64,000 nucleotides of DNA, taken from positions 21,824,875 to 21,888,874 of the forward strand of contig NC_054754.1 of the NCBI RefSeq assembly GCF_018143015.1. The letters are read 5' to 3'. Within the stretch, counting starts at the first letter, position 1. Each line of letters begins with the position of its first letter. The DNA comes from Lytechinus variegatus (taxonomy: Eukaryota > Echinodermata > Echinoidea > Temnopleuroida > Toxopneustidae). Position numbers and translations under genes: made by a program. Under the pieces are notes generated by a model, which saw nothing but the letters and a program-made list of their open reading frames with translations, was not told the origin of the DNA and searched no databases. This document shows, in pieces, positions 33,430-46,325 of this stretch.

Positions 33430-34290
33430 TGCATGATGATGACGATGATGATGATGGTGAAAGTGATGATTGCTAAGATGATGATGGTGAGGGTGGTGAT
33501 GGTGATGATTTTGAAGATGATGATGATGGTGATGATGATAATGATGATGTTGATGATGATAGTTAAGAGGACGACAATGATGATGGTGATGATGAGGGTG
33601 GTAATAACGATGGTGATGATGGTGACAGTGATGATTGCTAAGATGATCATGATGATGATGGTGGTGGTGATGATGATGATGGTGATGATGATGGTGGTGA
33701 TGATGATGATGATGATTGCCAAGATGATGATGATGATGATGATGGTGGTGGGGATGATGACGATGGTGATGATGATGATGGTGGTGATGATGATGATGAT
33801 TGCTAAGATGATGATGATGATGGTGGTGATGATAATGATGGTGGTGATGGTGATGATGAGGGTGGTAATGACGATGATGATGATGATGGCGAAAGTGATG
33901 ATGATTGCTAAGATGATGATGATGATGATGGTGGTGATGGTGATGATGAGGGTGCATGGTAATGACGATGGTGATGATGATGATGGTGAAAGTGATGATG
34001 ATTGCTAAGATGATGATGATGATGGTGGTGATGGTGATGATTTTGAAGATGATGATGATGGTGATGATGATAATAATGATGTAACAGTTGATGATGATAG
34101 TTAAGAGGATGATGATGAGGGTGGTGATGATGATGATGGTGAAAGTGATGATGATTGCTAAGATGATGATGATGATGGTGGTGATGGTGATGATAGTGGT
34201 GATGATGATGATTGCTATGATGATGGTGGTGATGATGATGAGGTGGTGATGGTGATGATGGTGGTGATGGTGATGATTACAATAGTGATG
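33430..34290. repeat. GAT microsatellite, copy B (expanded)
   Basis: About 860 bp of (GAT)n / (GATGATGGTGGT)n with recurring AAAGTGATGATGATTGCTAA units. It is the longest of the four arrays. The His- or Met-rich open frames over it are repeat artefacts. Confidence 0.9.
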
Positions 34291-34439
34291 CTAAAGATGA
34301 TTGAGATGAAAAATGTAGATCATTAAAGATAACAGAGATAAGAATGGTTGTGATGAAAATGATGTTGTGATGACATGATGATGATGATGGGATTCTACTG
34401 TAGATAATGACGGTGGTAGTGAAGTGATCTTATAGATAT

Positions 34440-34745
34440 TCATGACGGTTTACTTCGTCTTCCCCTTCTATTCTTCTTTCCTCTTTTTCAATTCTTTTTC
34501 TTCTCCTTTTCTTCTTCTTTTGCTTCGTCTTCTGCGTTTTTTCCCCTCCTCTTCCTCCTTCTTCTGAAATTGTAATAATCTAACAACTGTTTGTCAGCAA
34601 GCAAAAGGACAGGAAATGGCAAAATAATAAAATTGTATTTCTCTATCTATATCTCTCCCCCTCTCTCTTTCTCAACTCATTTCGACTTTCAAACTTTTAA
34701 TTCCCATTTCTCTCTATTATCTTATTCAATGTATCTCATAATTTC
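34440..34745. repeat. Pyrimidine-rich tract, copy B
   Basis: CTT/CT low-complexity DNA with tctctccccctctctctttc. Confidence 0.8.
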
Positions 34746-35765
34746 TTTTTATCTGAAGGCGGTATTTGCGATTTGACGGATTTGTCATAGTTTCCTACAT
34801 GCCTTTAAGCTTTAAGTTTAAGCGACACTCGTGTACTCATAAAAGGTTTGATGAGCTCATATAATTGATATCTTAGTTACAACTATTAAAATCAAAGTAA
34901 TAATAATAATACAAACAAATCTCATACAGTGTCATACAAGATAGAATGTAAAATTGGGGATGAAACTATTGGTTTAGCTGTTACAATCGGAGAGGGATAA
35001 AAGAAGGGGAGAGAGAAGGAGAGATGGATGAGAATGAGGGGGGAGAGGCTGAGAGGGGGGGAGACGGTGAGAATGGGGAGGGGTTGAAAGGGAATGATCT
35101 GAAACTCGGAATCAGGAGTGGCATGTGAAAGCTACAGAAAGGCCAGAAAAAAATCTGAGGGTTATATGGTGTGAAAAATTAAATAAATATTAAATAATTT
35201 AAAGAAATTAGGAAAAGCTAAATATCTAAATCATAACTGACTTGCTAAAATGTGGAATTTAAAAAAAAAAATAATTCTCTTAAAATGTATGAGGAATCAA
35301 AATTGTTCTGGATCTAGATTTCAAGTTTGAACCCAGCTTCCCCTGTGATAATATACTATAATCTTTATTTTACAATACAAGGCATACGGCATGATAAAAG
35401 CAAATTACGTTTCATTCTCAATTTCTTACCAAGTCAAAAATCTGAAAACATCAATGATAATTATGCAATGCCATGTCATGTCGTCCTCTATTATTGCATC
35501 CAAAATGGAATTTCATTTACAAAATATTAGTTAGGTTTCTGATTAAGACGTGAAACCCTGCAGTTACCTATACTTCTACGGTCAAATAATTTATTACACG
35601 AATATTATTGTGAAAATAACAGTAATAAATAGAATATATCCCCCTTCCCATGTAAGGACACTGAATACTCCAGTACATTTAGAATGATTTTATGATTATG
35701 TTATGTTCAACACAATAATGACGATGAATGGACACCAACGAAGATTCTTCTTGATATTGATACGA
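34746..35765. other. Unit tail, copy B
   Basis: Non-coding; purine-rich (gggagaga) stretch near 34990-35090. Collinear with copies A and C. No gene. Confidence 0.4.
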
Positions 35766-35845
35766 TCGGAATCTCACAGGAATCGAACCTGTCCCATCGC
35801 ATCAACTTTATTGTGTGATTTGGGGGTTAACCCGAGATTACAATT
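35766..35845 (-). repeat. tRNA-like sequence (copy 3 of 4)
   Basis: This is the best preserved version. On the minus strand, a 5' GTAATCTC can pair with 3' GAGATTCC at 7 of 8 positions, enclosing GGGTTAACCC and the T-arm ACAGG-TTCGATT-CCTGT. Total about 74 nt. Confidence 0.45.
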
Positions 35846-37060
35846 TTGGAATTTTACAAGAAATACATTCTTATCAAAGTAATTGTCAAGAGTCTTGACT
35901 TGAATTGGTGGGCATGAATCAGGAAGGAGTGGGTATAAGACCGAAAGCGGCGATGGTAAAGGAAAGGAATGTTGGCAAAACAAATAAATTATCAATCTAT
36001 TAAATTCTCTACTAATCAAATACAAGTATGATAAATCAAAAATTCGAATAGTAGGTTTACACAGTTACACGAGTTTCTTTAGCAAATTATGGAGTAGAAA
36101 ACTAGACGTCTGTTTCGAGGAGTTTTTAAACATTATTATTTTATATTTCTCCTCGTATACAGACGGGTCGCAATCGTGCAGACGCCACTAGAGGGGTTAA
36201 CAATGCAAAATCAACCCCGACGGGGCTCATCGAAGTTTGTCTTTATTTTATAAAAATATACAAAAAGAACTGGACCAAAATAAAGATTGTTATTCCGTTT
36301 TGGTTGTGAAGAGATCATAAGTTTTAATCAAAATTATACACAAGCAGTTTCTACTCACATGTTCGAAATTGATTTGATCATCAATCCATCATGTATCATA
36401 ATTGATGTACTAACATTCCATCCACCTTAATTTGTCCATGATTATTCAAACGCAACCAAGAATACACAGAAATGTATTTTTAAATCTAAATTCTAAAGCA
36501 GGAAAACTAACCGCATGTTTCAAAGTGACATCGAATAAGTTCCCCCGGAAGTTCCCACACCGTAAATCAATGTGGTTGAGGAACCATTACACATCTAAAC
36601 ATCACAAAGATAAAAGTATGGACCGATCGCAGAAAGCGTTGCAATCAAACGAAACTCCAACAAATCAGGCCGTTTTTCGTCTATTTTTGAAGGGCAACGG
36701 TGCTCCAAAGATGATTATTACAGGCTCTCCATTATAGCTGTATCTTTATTTCACAAGAAAACCAGAAACATTTCTCTATGATCTATCTGATTATGATGTT
36801 AATCAATGAGTATTGACTGGACACCTATTCAATGTTCACTCGATGAAGCCAAACGTCGAAATAGTGAACCACTGCAATGCACATCGCGAGCTCTGTAATC
36901 TGGTGTTAGCACGGTGAAGCAAGATGATGATTGGCTGAAGACGTAAATCGTCATATCCTCTCTATCCAATCAGAGATGGTTCTAAATGGTTGCGACATAA
37001 CATTACAGGAAATACCCTCAAGATCGGTGTGAAGCAGAATGTACATATTGCTTGGTTATA
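35846..37060. other. R block after copy B, up to FB2
   Basis: Collinear with 8650-9510 in its second half. It includes a short inverted repeat near 36105-36166 (CGTCTGT-T-CGAGGAG and mirror) and one CCAAT-like ATTGG near 36930. No gene seen. Confidence 0.4.
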
Positions 37061-37068
37061 AACTTTAT

Positions 37069-37470
37069 CGCATACATTCGTAATTCCGAAGCTTCGTAAT
37101 TCCGAAGGTTCGGTTATTCCGAAGGTTCGTATTTCCGAAGGTTCGTAATTCCGAAGGTTCGTAATTCCGAAGGTTCGTCAATCCGAAAACGAAATAAGGT
37201 TCGTAATTCCGAAGGTTCGTTAATCCGAAAACAAAATAAGGTTCGTAATTCCGAAGGTTCGTTAATCCGAAAACGAAATAAGGTTCGTAATTCCGAAGGT
37301 TCGTTAATCCGAAAACGAAATAAGGTTCGTAATTCCGAAGGTTCGTTAATCCGAAAACGAAATAAGGTTCGTTAATCCGAAAACGAAATAAGGTTCGTTA
37401 ATCCGAAAACGAAATAAGGTTCGTTAATCCGAAAATTAAATAAGGTTCGTATTTCCGAAAATGAAAATAA
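37069..37470 (+). repeat. FB2 left inverted repeat
   Basis: Tandem 16- and 26-bp units as in FB1; starts cgcatacattcgtaattccg like FB1. Confidence 0.9.
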
Positions 37471-39914
37471 TTCATTTTGGTAACAAAAACGATGTTGTCA
37501 TTACAAGATTACACGATATTATGCAATGATAGTAATAACGATCGATGATACATGCGTGTGTTGGGGCCAAAGCATGTTTCATTAAGAATGGCGCCCTGAT
37601 CAAGCATAGGCTAATTTCGATTTTATCTGAGCAATTGCTGCTTATAAGCAAATGGTTTAATTAAAGATGCAGGGGATCAAGTGTGTTGGAAGCGTGCGAG
37701 CAACCTCTAGATAATAGGATTTGTATTGGAGGGGATGTCATTTTAATAACAGCTTCTGCTGGTAATAAAAATAAAAATAATACTAATAATGATCCTTGTG
37801 AAATGTTGAAAGCGCGAATCGCAAGTGAAACTATGTAACAAGACGTGAAGTGAGCATTCCGAGCATTTTTTGTAATCGTGAGAAAGATTCTTTCTAAAGA
37901 ATTAATGCGAGGGCGAGCTGTAATTTGTTTATATACTGACCTGGGGCCCGTTGCATGAAACTTTTGGCGGAAATCAGACTAACCTTAGTTTTCAGTTTTT
38001 ACCAGAGTTTTCTCAGGTAAAAAGTTTTATGCAACAGGCTTCTGCAGAAAGTAATCTTTTAAGGACTGCATTTAGTGACTCATGAATAGAATATACATGT
38101 ATATCTCACGAACTAAATAATGAGAGCGCGAACCGCAAGCTTAAAATTTGTGATATTCCAACCTGAAAACTGGACATTTCATACTTCTTTTTTTGTAACC
38201 AGGAATAGAATGAGTTCCTCAATAAACAATACTTGATGCGAGCGAGAAACGTGAGCCAAATTTTTCCGATTTTCCAACCTGAAAACTTGACATTCTAAGC
38301 ATTCTTGTAAAAAAAAAAATAATAGCTGGGAGAATAGTTTTCAGAACTGAAGTGGCTTCCCTGGGTAAATGATATCTATATCAATATTATCATTCTAGGC
38401 CCACATGAAATTTCCAAAAGTTTGAGCACGTGATTCGCTCGCAACATCTCACAAGGATGCCCTTTTAACAGTATTGACCAAAAAGGTGAATTTTACATCT
38501 TCAGATTTGACTTTTTCCCCCAAACCGCTTGCTCTCTACGCTCGCAGAAATGAAACGTAAATATATAACTTTAGTGATCACTTAAAAAATTGTGCTCAAT
38601 TTAGTTACTACAAAACACACAACCTCTTTACACAGATGATATTCTAATGGTGAAAATATCCGTTTGCACCAAATTGCCCCTATTGGCCCCTTTTTTTGCT
38701 TTGCCCCCCCCAAAAAAAAAAAAAAATTCGTTCCGCCGCCATTGGCTAAAACACGCATCGTCTTCATGCATGGCTAACTGCAAAAAGTTCTTAAAATGTC
38801 CCCTTTAGATCAGGTCAGAGCTTATATATTTAAAAATTATCTTCGCGCTTCTTGCTAGCAGTTATTATCTAATTTTAGTTACATAGGCATCTCGCTTTGA
38901 AGATCACAAACATATTGCCCATCATATTAACAAAAATATATAGCTCGCGCTCGCATTATTTAAAAATGGTTTATCATGTTATTACATATTTACTTTATTT
39001 TATAAGGATAAAGCTAATTATTGACTGTTAGGACTACCCTTTCAAAGAAACAAACAAAAATCAACTTTAAACTGCCGATCAAAGAAAATATGGTTAAAAA
39101 AAATTGCCCCCCCCCCTTTATTTGACGAAAGTTGGATCCACCGGGAGGGAGGCAGGGGGCATCAAAAATGGAATAAAAAACAAGGGAATTAATATTTTCC
39201 AAAATGGGAAAGTTCCTTTTTCAAAAATAAATATGCCGTTTTTCATGTTTTTTCGAAATAAAATACTCTTTTTAAAGTATACAAGTTGAGTTAAGTTTTC
39301 AGGCTGGAATATTGAAAAATTTCAGCTTGCGCTTCGCACTCTCATTCGATTGGTAAATATTCATCCTAAAGAGGTCACTAAATGCTTTCTTTAACATGTT
39401 TCTTTTCTGGTCAGTATGTTTAAGCTCGCGTTTTGCGCTCGTGTTAATTCTTTAGTTAGATGCACATCTTTTTTAATGACAGCAGAAATCTGCTCGGATT
39501 TTTAAAAACTAATTTCCATTTTTTATTGAAATAAGCTAAAGTTTAGCTTGTGATTCACGCTCGCAACACCTCGCAATAATGCCATTTTAATAATTGACCA
39601 CAAAAAACGTTATACAATTTCACCTTTGAATTTGTTTTACCAAGCCGCTCGCTCATTATACTCTCTCCCGAAAAATAAAGCCTAAATATACAAATTTTGC
39701 CATAATAAGAAGTCACTTCAAAAAAGTTTTTCTCTTCTTAATCACTAACAAACACACAATGACTTCAAGCAGATGATAATCTTAAGGTGAAAATATCACC
39801 AAAGTGCCCATTTCGTTCGTTCGGCCGCCCTTGCCTTACCATCCTCATATGATAATTAAACGGCAACAGTGTCCCCCGCCCCCCTCCCCTTGCCTCTGCC
39901 TCTGCTTTCCCGGT

Positions 39915-40425
39915 TTTAATTTTTCGGATTAACGAACCTTATTTTGTTTTCGGATTAACGAACCTTATTTTGTTTTCGGATTAACGAACCTTATTTTATT
40001 TTCGGATTAACGAACCTTATTTCGTTTTCGGATTAACGAATCTTCGGAAAAACGAACCTTATTTCGTTTTCGGATTAACGAACCTTCGGAAAAACGAACC
40101 TTATTTCGTTTTCGGATCAACGAACCTTCGGAATAACGAACCTTTTTTCGTTTTCGGATTAACGAACCTTCGGAACAACGAACCTTATTTCGTTTTCGGA
40201 TTAACGAACCTTCGGAACAACGAACCTTATTTCGTTTTCGGATTATCGAACCTTCGGAATAACGAATCGTCGGAATTACGCCACAAATGTTCGGATTAAC
40301 GAACCCTTTTTCGTTTTCGGATTAACGAACATCGAGGTATAGGCAATTTACGTGTTTCGGAATTACGAACCTTCGGAATAAAGAACCTTCGGAATTACGA
40401 AGCTTCGGAATTACGAAGTGTAACC
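39915..40425 (-). repeat. FB2 right inverted repeat
   Basis: Reverse-oriented units (TTCGGATTAACGAACCTT); ends cgaagtgtaacc as FB1 does. Confidence 0.9.
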
Positions 40426-40433
40426 AACTTTAT

Positions 40434-40762
40434 AATGAATGTACATTAGGTTTCATCCCAGAGAAAACTCTGAAAACAATACTAAAATACAATATCAATG
40501 CCAAGCCTTGCCGGTGTTAACATTTCGTTTCTAAAATTAGATTTTATTTACATTCAATATTAGGTATTTGAATAAAAAATGAATTCAATTAAGGTAAAAT
40601 ATTACGAAAAATTTAGTGAACTTTATCAAAGTGATAAATTGAACATCCTTCCATAGGGATAATTTATATTCAATGACATTTAGAATGATTGTATTAATAT
40701 ATTCAACACAATATTGATGATGAATGGACACCGATGAAGATTCTTTGTGATCGATATTAATA
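40434..40762. other. Second R block begins
   Basis: Resembles the unit tail near 35395 (gaaaacatc-at, caatgcca). No gene. Confidence 0.4.
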
Positions 40763-40840
40763 TGATCGGAATCTCACAGGAATCGAACCTGTCCCATCTC
40801 ATCAACTTTATTGTGTGATTTGGGATTAGACGAAGATTGA
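40763..40840 (-). repeat. tRNA-like sequence (copy 4 of 4)
   Basis: Minus-strand GGGACAGGTTCGATTCCTGT as in copies 1 and 3. Confidence 0.45.
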
Positions 40841-40904
40841 AATGTGCAGTATTACAAGCTCAAAAAAATATTTTTTCTCAAACACGTTTGACCAGCTACA
40901 TATA

Positions 40905-41075
40905 ACGTACTCCACTAGCGTCCTTTTGCAAGGCCTTAATGTACATTGATTTGGCTACTCTCAACCTCGGTGTAGTAAATGGTTATCCGGCAGGAAGAAA
41001 TTTCATGAATGCCCGAGCACCCGATCAAGGTAGCAGTACTAAATCTGGGGTAACAATATATGCTGTACTTAGAAA
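40905..41075 (+). mobile_element. tRNA-derived SINE body fragment
   Basis: Same insertion as 3845: gcgtccttttgcaaggcctt, ggtgtagtaaatggttat and catgaatgcccgagcacc. Confidence 0.55.
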
Positions 41076-42854
41076 CATGTTAAAAGCGCTATGTGGATGT
41101 AGCATATCATTAAGTAACGGATCAGATTGAAAATAATGTGATAGAATTTACTATGTACTACTGACATGAGATCACGTGATATTCCATAATTCCCATTCAT
41201 GATTTCTGATGAGTTTCGATGTAAATAAAATGAATCAACAGGGCATTAACCACCCACACCCCCATTCTTGACAAGCCTCAAGCAAGATTGGTGCTGATGG
41301 CGCTTCGACCTAGCAACCATGAATTATTGGGCGCCAATTTGAAAAGTGGTGCGCAGGTCGGTTGGAATGTTACAATAAATACATTCTTAATGCTAAGAGT
41401 CCTGACTTGTATTGGTTGGCATGAATCCATAAGGGTGGGGTGTAGCGGGACGGAAGGGGGGGGGGATGATGTAAGACTGAACGAGGGAACAGTCTTGGTA
41501 AGGGAATGTTGTCAAAAATTATGATAATCCAGTCTAGATATCAAATTCTCTATACCAGTCAAGTACATTCACAAGTACGATAAACTACGATTTCAAATAG
41601 TAGGCATGCACGATGATGTATCGAATTTCATGAGTTCTTTAACTTAAGGGGGTACGAGCACGATCATAAAGAAATCATATCTTGTCGAGATAAAGGTCCT
41701 TCTCATGACTATTGTATAAATATAGCTTTCTTTTTACTTATGTAGATGTTCCACGGCTAAGGACTAGGACTAGACTTCTACAAGTGCAAGACAATTGCAA
41801 TAATGAAAAACGTTAGACAACATTTACAGTCAAAAAATAAAAACATTGCATGATATGCCCCATAGTCTTATCGGAGGATATACTATCTTCCAAAATATGA
41901 AATAATTTTCATGCAAGGAACAGCTAGAGGGAGAGACAGGAAATTCAAAGAAGTACTGATACAGATCACACGTTCGTTCGCAAGAAAAAAATATATATGC
42001 AGCACGTGATTTATTGTGCGTATATAACAGGACACGTGACATGGGCCTAATTATATTAGTTTATGTTTTACTTTGATTCTTAACAAAAATTATACACAAG
42101 CAGTTTCTACTCACATGTTCGATCTTTAATACAGCATGTACAGATGTAACAGCATTCAATCCACCTTTGTCAAGGATTAATCAAACGCGACCAATTAAGA
42201 ATACACAGAAATATGTTTTTAATTCTAAAGCAAGAAAACTAACCGCATGTTTCAAAGTGGCATCGAATAAGACCCCACATCGTATATCAAATTGGTTGAG
42301 GAATCATTGCACTCCATCTGATCATCACAAAGATGAAAGTATTTCAAATCGGTCCTTCTACTCCAATGTAACATCCTCCTCGATCCAAAATCAATTTGAA
42401 ATTTGGTACGTATACTTTATTTTCCAAAATATTACTGTTAGGCATATGCGCAATACAACGACTATAGTAATTGTTATTCTCAAGCGTGCCAGAAAACCTG
42501 AAATGTAAAGCTGCCCCGTGAAATCATTCTGGGACCGATAGCAGAAAGCGTTGCAAACGAAACTCCGCCAAATCGATGAAACGCTTTTTCCCGTCTATTT
42601 TTGAAGGGTGAAAAGATGTATGATTTAACATAAATCTTCCTCAACGGTGCTCCGAATATGATTATTACAAGCTCTCCATTTACAACTGTATCTTTATATT
42701 ACAAGAAAAACTCTAAATATTTCTCTATGATCAATCTGATTGAGATAATGATTATAATGACTGAGCAGTACAATGTTCTCTCGAGAAAGCGACACGTTGA
42801 AATGGTAAAGCACTACAATGCGCACTGCGCGAGCAGCAGCTCTGCATGGGGGGG
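41076..42854. other. R-block spacer with two empty transposon sites
   Basis: Collinear with 4036-9360 minus its insertions. It holds the empty site of the TA-flanked MITE (41601-41602) and the empty site of FB1 (GTACAGATG near 42134). A 113-codon frame at 42167-42508 is out of frame in the other R blocks, so I do not call it a gene. Confidence 0.6.
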
Positions 42855-42864
42855 GGGTGTCAAT

Positions 42865-43060
42865 ACGTCATTACAGTTATGCTGTCAGACGATGATGATT
42901 GGCTGAAAATATGATTCGTCATATCCTATATATATATATCCATTCAGAGAGGTTACAAATGGTAGTGTTAGAATATTACGGGAAATTCCATCCAGACCAG
43001 ATGGACACATTTTGATTGGTTATAGACGTCACGTGACATGTCCAGCCAATCATAGACAAT
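42865..43060. promoter_or_regulatory. CCAAT/CRE/E-box cluster, second copy
   Basis: ATTGG at 42898-42902 and 43015-43019, GACGTCACGTGAC at 43025-43037, CCAAT at 43046-43050, and TACGTCA near 42864. Same arrangement as at 9361-9560. Confidence 0.35.
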
Positions 43061-43418
43061 CGTGTACCCTGCAAGGCCTCACGCAGCATACTCGCATCTT
43101 GCCATAATATTTCTGTTGTGATCATAGAGACATCTCTACGGTTGTGATTCACTTCCTCATTCAATATATCATGTATATCAGATTATAAAACTAAACGGTA
43201 TTTCTGGTCGAGAAACAAGCATAATTCGATTTTTTTTCTTAACCTTGGGTATGCATGAATTATCATGCTAGTCGATCTGCTTACAGTGACTACAAAAAGC
43301 CAAACCTAGAGATAAGCTATTGAATCCATGCGTTTGTCATAAGAATGGAATAATATTTGGAAAAAATATATATATAACGGCTTAAGGCTGAAGAAATCGA
43401 GCTACAAACATAAGGTAG

Positions 43419-43560
43419 AGGTGCAATGGCCGAGTGGTCGAGGCGCCTGGCTATACATGGAAAGTCGGGGATTCTATCCCCGGCCGCGGCACCTATGCCC
43501 GTGAGCAAGGCATTTAAACTGCAATGCTCTTATCTTGCTTTCAAATAAATGGAAATGCTA
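43419..43560 (+). mobile_element. tRNA-derived SINE (Leu/Ser-like head)
   Basis: A-box TGGCCGAGTGG (43427-43437) and a mutated B-box GGATTCTATCC (43469-43479). The ends GGTGC and GCACC pair as an acceptor stem. The SINE-type continuation gagcaaggcatttaaactgc shows it is a SINE, not a tRNA gene. Confidence 0.65.
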
Positions 43561-44346
43561 TATGCATTACTGGTAACTAGGTGTACTTTTTTTTTAAAGG
43601 TCCGTATTGCAATATACAAGTTGTGCTCATTTGTCTCACAATGATAGGCATGATGAGGGCCTTACCATATCTCAAATAAACATGTGCAGGCTAAATATTA
43701 CTTTAAAAATGGCCATAGGCATAGACAAACATACAATATGATTGTTATCTCCAACTTAGATACATCCTGTGGTTTTCAGGAATGTATGTAAATGTATTAC
43801 CATTTTACTCAGGTACTGTTTATGATTTAAAAAAAAACCGCTCCACTGTTAATACAAATGAAGATAAAACACAGAAAGGATTAATTAACAGGGAAATGTA
43901 TGGAAATCATAGTAAAGCTTAACAAAATTCATACACATTTTCTGAGTTCTAAAGTCCTACCACCATAAGTTCGATTTAATTTGTGTAGACCTATAAAATC
44001 GATAATGTATACGTAATATTTCCATTTTTCAAACAAACAAATATTAAAACTGTTATGAAAATCAAGTGCCTACTCTGTTTTAGGCCCGCGCATTTTTTTT
44101 ATCCTTACTTAGTCTAAAACTGTCATCACACTTTTCACAATTCATCAGATAAAGTATGTATAAACTATGAAAAAGATTATAATATACAAAAAAATCATAG
44201 AAATGTGGCTAAGGCCCGATAACACAAAGGATCTGCACTTGATTGTGAGCATTATGTTACAATTGATCATACACAACAAGCAATGCAAATTATTGCAGAA
44301 ACCAGCTCTAGAATCAATTGTTTAGCGTAATGTTACAGGGCTCCTG
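43561..44346. other. Spacer before copy C
   Basis: AT-rich, unique in the window; no repeat or gene recognised. Confidence 0.4.
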
Positions 44347-44768
44347 TATGTGTTTAGTATTGTAATGACGCGTTCCTTCATAGTGCTAGTGTAGTCTCTT
44401 TTCCAGACCGTGTTAAGATTAGACCAGGACACATTCTTAATATTTATCTCGTTTAAGATAAAGCACCCATCCACCCCAGACCCCCTCCCGATCTTTATAT
44501 TAAATTATCCTTGCCTTGGTTCGGATTTTGTGTCATAGATCGATTATACCCATCTGCAACTAAATCGCAAGCTTCTGGAATTACATCGTCATAGTTGACG
44601 AGAAATACGGGGTAAATCAAATCAATTTCAAATTAATAATCTGATTTTATTAAACTGTTTCACTTATTAAAGCAAAATTAGTCAAAATAATTATGTCTTT
44701 TAGAAATATTCCATTTGCTTTGACAGAAAAACATTAACCAGCACAGGCTGCATTTCATTATGGGTACA
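44347..44768 (+). promoter_or_regulatory. Upstream region of gene copy C
   Basis: Homology with A and B begins at gtgtttagtattgtaatg, without the LINE. Shared blocks: CTCGTTTAAGATAA, GATCGATTATA, TTAACCAGCACA. Confidence 0.4.
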
Positions 44769-44776
44769 GTATATAT
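44769..44776 (+). promoter_or_regulatory. TATA box, copy C
   Basis: TATATATA in CAGTATATATACA, same position relative to TTAACCAGCACA as in A and B. Confidence 0.55.
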
Positions 44777-44796
44777 ACAAACATTGCTGCAGCGAA

Positions 44797-45047
44797 GACT
44801 AATTCTATCTGAAGTTATGACAGAACTTCAACTAGTCAAACAGTCAGCTTGACTGGTTGGCAAATAAAAATAGGAACTCCCCCCCCCCCCCCGATATGTT
44901 CAATCACCGTCTCCCTGAGCGTTCGTTCTATGTTCCTCTCAAGGCATATCAGTTTTTTTCTTCTTTCCTTTCGTTGCAAATTTTAGTCCACCTACATTAT
45001 TTCATTTGAACAGAGTCTTCGGCAGGAGAAGCTGAGTTCATCTTTTA
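44797..45047 (+). other. Inferred exon 1, copy C
   Basis: Ends at the donor cttttagtaagtacg. Sequence differs from A and B, with a poly(C) run and its own short upstream ATG frames. Confidence 0.35.
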
Positions 45048-45864
45048 GTAAGTACGTCTTACTTTTTTTTTACTTTCACCATTAAAACCTATAATTTCAT
45101 CAAAACAATTTATTTAGTGCAATAAGCATGCTAGTCTACTAAATATGCTGGGTCTCTTTTAATGATTCTGATGAAACTATTTGTTGGAAAATCAAGCAAG
45201 TTAAAGCTTGTCTTAAATTCATTTTTTTTTTCATTTTCTATACATGTATCATATATTATCAGTGAGATATCACGATTATCAGTTGCCATGGAAATATTTC
45301 ACGCTTGTAGAAGAAATGTTTGCTGAAAATTGCAAACATTTCAAGTTTCCGTTCTCTTATAAAAAAATAGAAAGATATTGAGGAATTGATCTCAGTGATT
45401 CAACAAAAAAAAAATAGAAAACTTAACCATGATCATAAATTTCATTTGTTAAAAAACATTTATATACGTGTGAAATAGATATAGGTATGCTATAAATGCT
45501 TGAGAGATTCACACAAAATTATCCCCTATATAAATGAATTTATCTCATATTTATGGTTTATTTACATCACTAATTATTAGCGCCCTACATATTGTATATG
45601 AAAATATGAGGTATTTTCAAGGGTTGACTTTTTATGGAGAAAGTGGGCTCTTTTTATCCGCTTCGGTATTTTTTTATGATTCAAGAGAGCGATTACAGAA
45701 AAGTATTTCGTCTGGAATAGCATTCATTAAATTCATTCATTTTGAAGTCCTACGAGCCATGGTGCATGTTACAATTGAAATCAACCAACACTGTTTATAA
45801 AGACAGGTAATTATTCATATGATTTTAATCGATCATGCAATACATCGATTAAAGACCCACAGAA

Positions 45865-46090
45865 AAGGTGTTGTGGATCAGAGGATAAATCTCTGGATTT
45901 TGGACCAAAAGGGCCGGGATTCGAATCTAACCACGGTACTCGCGTCCTTTGGCGAGGCGTTTATCTGCATTTGCAACTCTCCACCCATGTGTAGTAAATG
46001 TGTACCAGGAAGGAAGAAATTCATTGAATGGTCGAGTAACCTTTAAGAGTAGAATTGCTAACACTAGCTGTGCTATTAAGGGTTAATAGT
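45865..46090 (+). mobile_element. tRNA-derived SINE (Gln-like head), copy C
   Basis: Same insertion as 13563; B-box GGGATTCGAATC carries an extra base. Confidence 0.7.
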
Positions 46091-46239
46091 ATGCCGCGTT
46101 TTAGAAACAATGTATTAAGAACCACATAATGTTGCATATTATTATCATTCATAATTTCGTGCACCATGTAATATATTACTCATAAAACATGTTCATCTTT
46201 GTTCATGTATGATAAAAGAGAAGTGCAGATTAGTGCCTC

Positions 46240-46325
46240 GCTATGTAGGCGCAATGACAAGGATTCCAATCCTGAATGTTTCGTTTTGTGCGGCGCATTA
46301 ATATCTCTAGGTCACAGCAACTTCA
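46240..46325 (-). repeat. tRNA-like element, minus strand, copy C
   Basis: B-box mutated to GATTGGAATCC (minus strand); otherwise as 13945. Confidence 0.4.

Larger units (their letters stand above)
37069..40425. mobile_element. Foldback-type element 2 (FB2), 3.4 kb
   Basis: Same structure as FB1. Left arm 37069-37470 and right arm 39915-40425 are built from GGTTCGTAATTCCGAA / GGTTCGTTAATCCGAA units in inverse orientation, with a non-coding core between. It is flanked by AACTTTAT at 37061-37068 and 40426-40433, an 8-bp target duplication different from FB1's. Independent insertion of the same family; no transposase frame. Confidence 0.85.

Noticed and set aside
33388..34008. His-rich (minus) and Met-rich (plus) open frames of about 190 codons
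   Set aside because: Translations of the GAT microsatellite in different frames. Amino-acid composition is dictated by the repeat, and the same occurs at 2526, 21081 and 56254.
42167..42508. 113-codon frame, with similar frames at 8739 and 36432
   Set aside because: The three R-block versions are offset by indels that break the frame, so there is no coding conservation. It also has no domain or splice context.
43424..43496. Possible functional tRNA-Leu/Ser gene
   Set aside because: The B-box and T-loop are mutated, the acceptor stem has only five clear pairs, and a SINE-type body follows. Called a SINE.
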